Assembly: GCF_030063415.1 (NCBI RefSeq)
Contig: NZ_JASITA010000033.1
Span: 21,270 to 85,269 of the forward strand
Origin: Streptomyces sp. H27-C3
Lineage (GTDB): Bacteria > Actinomycetota > Actinomycetes > Streptomycetales > Streptomycetaceae
Direction: 5' to 3'
DNA: 64,000 nucleotides
Below the pieces are notes generated by a model. That model ran no database searches. It was given only the letters and a program-made list of their open reading frames with translations, and was not told the DNA's origin. A program made the position numbers and the translations under genes. Shown here one piece after another: positions 61,068 to 64,000 of the stretch. How positions within the stretch are numbered: the stretch's first letter is position 1; every line of letters begins with the position of its first letter.

Positions 61068-61547
61068 ATGCGTGCTTCACGCGCCTTTGCGGTGACTGCG
61101 GCGGCTTGCGCGGCGGTCGCTCTCGCTGCTCCGACGGCCGCTGCGACCAACGGCCCGAGCAATGTCACCGTCAACCCGTACTCGGTCCATCAGGGCAGCA
61201 CGATGCAGGTCAGCGCCGCCGGGTGCGGTCACGGCGGCATGGTGACGTCCAACGCCTTCCCTCAGGCGCACCTGTCGGCGGGCGCCACCGGGTACGCCAC
61301 CGCGAGGATCAAGCACAACGCCACGCCGGGGCACTACAACCTGGCCGTGAAGTGCAACGACAACTCGATGGTCTCCACCCACCAGTTCACCGTGCTCGCG
61401 GGGCGTGGCGCGCAGGGCGGTCTGGGTGGATCGGTCGGCCCGTCCGACACCGAGATGGCGGTCGGCGCCGGCCTGGTCGCCACGGCGGCCCTCGGCGGCG
61501 GCCTGTTCATCGCGCGCCGCCGTCGCCTGAACGGCGCGGGCATCTGA
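61068..61547 (+). CDS. secreted surface protein with C-terminal GGLGGSV anchor (159 aa)
   Basis: ATG 61068 with GGAGG seven bases upstream. Signal peptide (MRASRAFAVTAAACAAVALA, cut near AAATN), an Ig-like beta domain with two cysteines (SAAGCGHGG, VKCNDNS), then GAQGGLGGSVGPSDTEMAVG, a membrane helix and RRRR. The tail resembles a sortase sorting signal but lacks LPxTG or LAxTG. It is divergent from the sortase gene. A paralogue with the same tail lies at 61640. Confidence 0.82.
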   Translation: MRASRAFAVTAAACAAVALAAPTAAATNGPSNVTVNPYSVHQGSTMQVSAAGCGHGGMVTSNAFPQAHLSAGATGYATARIKHNATPGHYNLAVKCNDNSMVSTHQFTVLAGRGAQGGLGGSVGPSDTEMAVGAGLVATAALGGGLFIARRRRLNGAGI

Positions 61548-61578
61548 TCGCGCGGAGTGCCGCGGCACCTGCCATAAA

Positions 61579-61622
61579 CGCCCGTCGCCCCGAATCCTGG
61601 TCCGGATTCGGGGCGACGGGCG
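61579..61622. terminator. 19-bp perfect bidirectional terminator
   Basis: A 19-bp perfect stem (61579-61597 with 61604-61622) over a 6-nt loop TGGTCC lies between the two convergent anchored-protein genes. Confidence 0.8.
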
Positions 61623-61639
61623 TGTGGGGCGGTTCGGCG

Positions 61640-62164
61640 TCAGTGCCGGCGGCTGCTGGTGCGGCGGCGCACCACGTAGACGGTGGCACCGGCGGCCACG
61701 GCGACCATCGCCGCACCGGCGGCGATCTCCTTGGAGTCCACCCCGCTGACACTGCCACCGAGACCACCCCTGGCGGGGCCGGTCGGGGTGGTCGTGGGGG
61801 CGGTGGTGGAGCTGGTGGTCGGGGCGCCACCGGCGATGGTGAGTTCGGAGGTACTCGTCACGCCGTTGCAGGTGAACGTCACCGTGTACACGGCGGCGGG
61901 CTTGGCGTCCGTGAAGACGCTGACCGCCTTGGCCGTTCCCGTGGGGATGGTGGTGGTGTCGAATACCCCCGAGTCGGCGGTGGCGTTGCCGGCGCAGCCG
62001 GGCACGGCCAGCGTGACCTGCCCGCCCGCCGCGATGGTGGAGGGAGTGATGGTGCCACGCACCGGCGCCGCGGCCTTCTGGTCGTCGGCCGAGGCGCTGG
62101 GAGCGGCGAGCGAGAGAGCGGCAATGCCGAGCGCGGCGGCGGATGCGAGACGTATCGCGCGCAT
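61640..62164 (-). CDS. secreted surface protein, paralogue with GGLGGSV anchor (174 aa)
   Basis: ATG 62164 with GGAGG upstream. Signal peptide (RLASAAALGIAALSLAAPSASA), a beta domain with two Cys (AVPGCAGNA, TFTCNGVTS), a Thr/Pro stalk, then ARGGLGGSVSGVDSKEIAAG, a membrane helix and RRR. The same plan and anchor as the gene at 61068, in convergent orientation, suggest duplication and inversion. Confidence 0.82.
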   Translation of the reverse strand: MRAIRLASAAALGIAALSLAAPSASADDQKAAAPVRGTITPSTIAAGGQVTLAVPGCAGNATADSGVFDTTTIPTGTAKAVSVFTDAKPAAVYTVTFTCNGVTSTSELTIAGGAPTTSSTTAPTTTPTGPARGGLGGSVSGVDSKEIAAGAAMVAVAAGATVYVVRRRTSSRRH

Positions 62165-62332
62165 GGTCAATCCTCCGGGTCCCCGAGGAGCAGCGGCGGA
62201 ACTGATATCCACACATAGCGGGAAATGCACCTCGATACCCGGCACGCTAGGAGCGCTGGCGCCGACGCGCGATCACAGTCGCGCGAATGGGGCATCAATG
62301 TCCCCCACTCGGCTCACCGTCACAGCCCTCGC

Positions 62333-62752
62333 CTACTCCTCCGGCGGGAAGAAGAGCCTGAAGAGCCAGTCGGGCAGCAGGTCGGCCTCGGTGATCGGCG
62401 GACCGAATTCGAACCCGTGCCTGCCCTTGTGGTCCAGCGGCAGCCCGCAGCACTCGGCCGCGGTGGAGCCCTCCAGGAAAGTGGCAGGGCAGCGGGGCAG
62501 TATGAGCGTCTCGCGCAGCGGGCCGTACTCGTCCTGCGACGACCAGCGGGTCCAGAGATTCTGGGGCGGCACTTCGCTCGTGCCCCTGATTCCCTGGGTG
62601 TACGCGTGGTGCAGACCGGTGTGACCGGCTTGGAGTGAGCAGTACAGCGCGGATTCGACCTCGAAGCCGCCGCCCTCGATCCGACGCAGCTCGGCGAGCT
62701 CGCTGTCGAGGAACAACAACCTTGTCGGGCAAGAGATTTGGAACACGGACAT
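62333..62752 (-). CDS. hypothetical Cys/His-motif protein (139 aa)
   Basis: ATG 62752 with GGAGGGG upstream. Two similar motifs, YCSLQAGHTGLHHAY and CCGLPLDHKGRHGFEF (C-x5-H-x3-H), could be paired zinc sites. They flank a region rich in Trp and Arg (NLWTRWSSQDEYGPLRE). No membrane segment. Family unknown. Confidence 0.65.
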   Translation of the reverse strand: MSVFQISCPTRLLFLDSELAELRRIEGGGFEVESALYCSLQAGHTGLHHAYTQGIRGTSEVPPQNLWTRWSSQDEYGPLRETLILPRCPATFLEGSTAAECCGLPLDHKGRHGFEFGPPITEADLLPDWLFRLFFPPEE

Positions 62753-62987
62753 GAGGAGCCCCTCCCCTTGCGGACTTCTCCAGTCTGCCGCGCCGAGAGG
62801 GCGTTTTCAGGGTGTTCGACTGCTATTCGGGTAGTCCTCCCGGGCCTGGCGCCTGCGGCTCCGCCGTTTTCCGGAGCGCCGGTATTCGGAGCACTGGCGC
62901 CGCACGGCCCACGGGCCGTGCGGCGCCGGCATGCGCCGAGAACTTCCGGGGCCCAGGGGCTTCAGTGACCCCCGGACCGTCCTGCCG

Positions 62988-63752
62988 TCATTTCTGGGCG
63001 TTCGGGAAGAGGTCCAGGAAGGGGCCCGCGGTGGCTGAGATGCCTCGGCCGAAGGGGGCGTCGAAGTCCCAGATGAGGAAGAGCAGGAACGCGATGAGGG
63101 CGCTGTAGAGGCCCGCCAGGAGGAGTTCGCGTGGGGTGCGGCGGATCTGGAGGGTGAAAATCAGGCCGACCGCGATCGCGGCTCCGATGATGAGCCCGAA
63201 CCAGACGACGCCCGGCATCGTGGCGGAGGCGCCCTGCCCCCGGGCGCCGCGCGCGTCGTCGGCCGAGGCCACCTGGTCGACCAGGGGCTGGTACGCCTGG
63301 CCCTCGTGGTCGGTCTTCGGCTCGTAGTCGGTGACGTCGCGGCGCACCTGCTCAAGGAGAGCGGTGCCGCGGGGGGCGAGGGACCCGTGGTCGCTCATGT
63401 AGCGCCATTCGGTGTCGACGACATACGAGACGTAGGCGTCGACGTCGGCGCGGATGCGGTCGCGGACCTCGAGGGGGTAGACCTCGGCCCGTGCGCTGAC
63501 CTCGTGCAGGGCCTGGGCCTCCTGGCGTACTGACTCCTGGGCGGCGCTGCGGCCCTCCCAGACGCCGGCGATGGCGAGGCCCAGGACGATCGCGTAGATC
63601 ACGCCGATCATCATCGCCATGTACTCGATGACGTCCGGGGTCTCGGACGGGTCGTCGTCCTCGCCCACACGGCGGTGGTTGATGACGGTGATGGCGAGAA
63701 CGACCGCACACGCGGACGCCATCGCGATGCTGAGAACAAGCCATTCCGACAT
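62988..63752 (-). CDS. DUF4239 (bestrophin-like) membrane protein (254 aa)
   Basis: ATG 63752 with GGAGG six bases upstream. Helices at the front (WLVLSIAMASACAVVLAITV, IGVIYAIVLGLAIAGVW) and end (VWFGLIIGAAIAVGLIFTL, LLLAGLYSALIAFLLFLIWDFDAPF) enclose a soluble middle; EGRSAAQESVRQEAQALHEV is the family-typical coil. It may form an anion channel, but no function is established. Confidence 0.82.
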   Translation of the reverse strand: MSEWLVLSIAMASACAVVLAITVINHRRVGEDDDPSETPDVIEYMAMMIGVIYAIVLGLAIAGVWEGRSAAQESVRQEAQALHEVSARAEVYPLEVRDRIRADVDAYVSYVVDTEWRYMSDHGSLAPRGTALLEQVRRDVTDYEPKTDHEGQAYQPLVDQVASADDARGARGQGASATMPGVVWFGLIIGAAIAVGLIFTLQIRRTPRELLLAGLYSALIAFLLFLIWDFDAPFGRGISATAGPFLDLFPNAQK

Positions 63753-63767
63753 GAGAGCCTCCGTCGG

Positions 63768-64000
63768 CTAGCGGGATCGGGGGCGCAGCACGGCTGCGGC
63801 GAATACGGCGGGGGCGGTGACCAGGAGGGTGAGGGACACCAGGGAGGGGCCGCCCCGGGGTTCCTGGCGGGTGGCCCGCCGGTAGGTGGGGAGAGCGACC
63901 TGCGTGCCCTTCGGTCCGGGGTGGGCCACCGGGGACCGTGAGGGGGGCCGGGGCGATGACGGGGGTGGTGGCGGCGGAGACGGGCGAGGCGGGGTGAAGG
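63768..64000 (-). CDS. C-terminal end of a Pro/Arg-rich secreted or membrane protein (runs off right edge)
   Basis: The frame ends at TAG 63770-63768 and is open to the window edge for 77 codons. It reads basic, proline-rich sequence, then GPSLVSLTLLVTAPAVFAAAVLRPRSR, a last membrane helix and positive tail. The pattern fits a surface protein anchor. Its direction and closeness to the DUF4239 start (16 bp) suggest one operon. Only weakly supported. Confidence 0.4.
   Translation of the reverse strand, partial: FTPPRPSPPPPPPSSPRPPSRSPVAHPGPKGTQVALPTYRRATRQEPRGGPSLVSLTLLVTAPAVFAAAVLRPRSR

Overview
The window is high-GC DNA with almost exclusively G/C-ending codons and frequent GTG and TTG starts. 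The gene set is typical of Streptomyces: a GlgM/GlgC pair, a WS/DGAT acyltransferase, DUF1990 with YndJ, a short sortase, SpoIIE-type phosphatase, zinc-finger anti-sigma factors and Tat-exported enzymes. It is most likely a chromosomal segment of a Streptomyces species. Species cannot be told from the sequence alone.

Positions 1-11722 are the right end of an integrated island. It stops at a 45-nt copy of the 3' part of tRNA-Pro(GGG), from the anticodon loop to CCA (11678-11722). This is followed by what looks like the original tRNA terminator. Leftward from about 10.9 kb runs a compact three-gene operon. It encodes a 2126-residue fusion of a complete Hanks Ser/Thr kinase, a DUF1998-type superfamily 2 helicase with zinc clusters and a nuclease-like C-terminus; a 987-residue SNF2 helicase; and an Eco57I-like adenine methyltransferase cut by the window edge. 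The parts recall class 1 DISARM (SNF2 helicase, methylase, DUF1998 helicase), but they are arranged differently and a kinase is built in. This is the best candidate for an undescribed defence system here.

From 11.7 to 24 kb is core chromosome: an NAD-kinase-like protein with an SPFH protein, a TauE/TSUP exporter, an amino-acid permease, and an overlapping four-gene operon (FGGY kinase, GlpA-like dehydrogenase, FAD oxidoreductase, Asp/Glu racemase-like protein), then gnd.

From 24.1 to 34.3 kb there is striking decay of sugar-uptake genes. A PfkB kinase tail, a MalG-type permease missing about 45 residues, a MalF-type permease and a ROK gene that have both lost their 5' ends at one junction, and an RbsC-type permease remnant lie among intact genes (GH1 glycosidase, Rpf-LysM-M23 cell-wall hydrolase, EamA-type transporter, glgM, glgC). 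Two further remnants, a LysX-type gene and a transporter tail, lie at 57.9-59.1 kb.

From 34.4 to 49 kb are mixed metabolic and regulatory genes: an SDR, a GNAT-AAA fusion, an HD protein, a secreted beta-carbonic anhydrase, an amidase, a yndJ-DUF1990 operon behind two palindromic operators, a lipoprotein, a PAS-GAF-PP2C-HATPase phosphatase, WS/DGAT and an Fpg/Nei glycosylase. From 49 to 57 kb are signalling genes: two ZAS proteins, a LytTR regulator separated by an 816-bp GC-rich spacer from a DUF485-acetate symporter-LytS kinase operon, and an ECF sigma factor. The right end is cell-surface oriented: CapA-like protein, Usp, polysaccharide deacetylase, sortase, two secreted proteins sharing an unusual C-terminal anchor, and a DUF4239 membrane protein.
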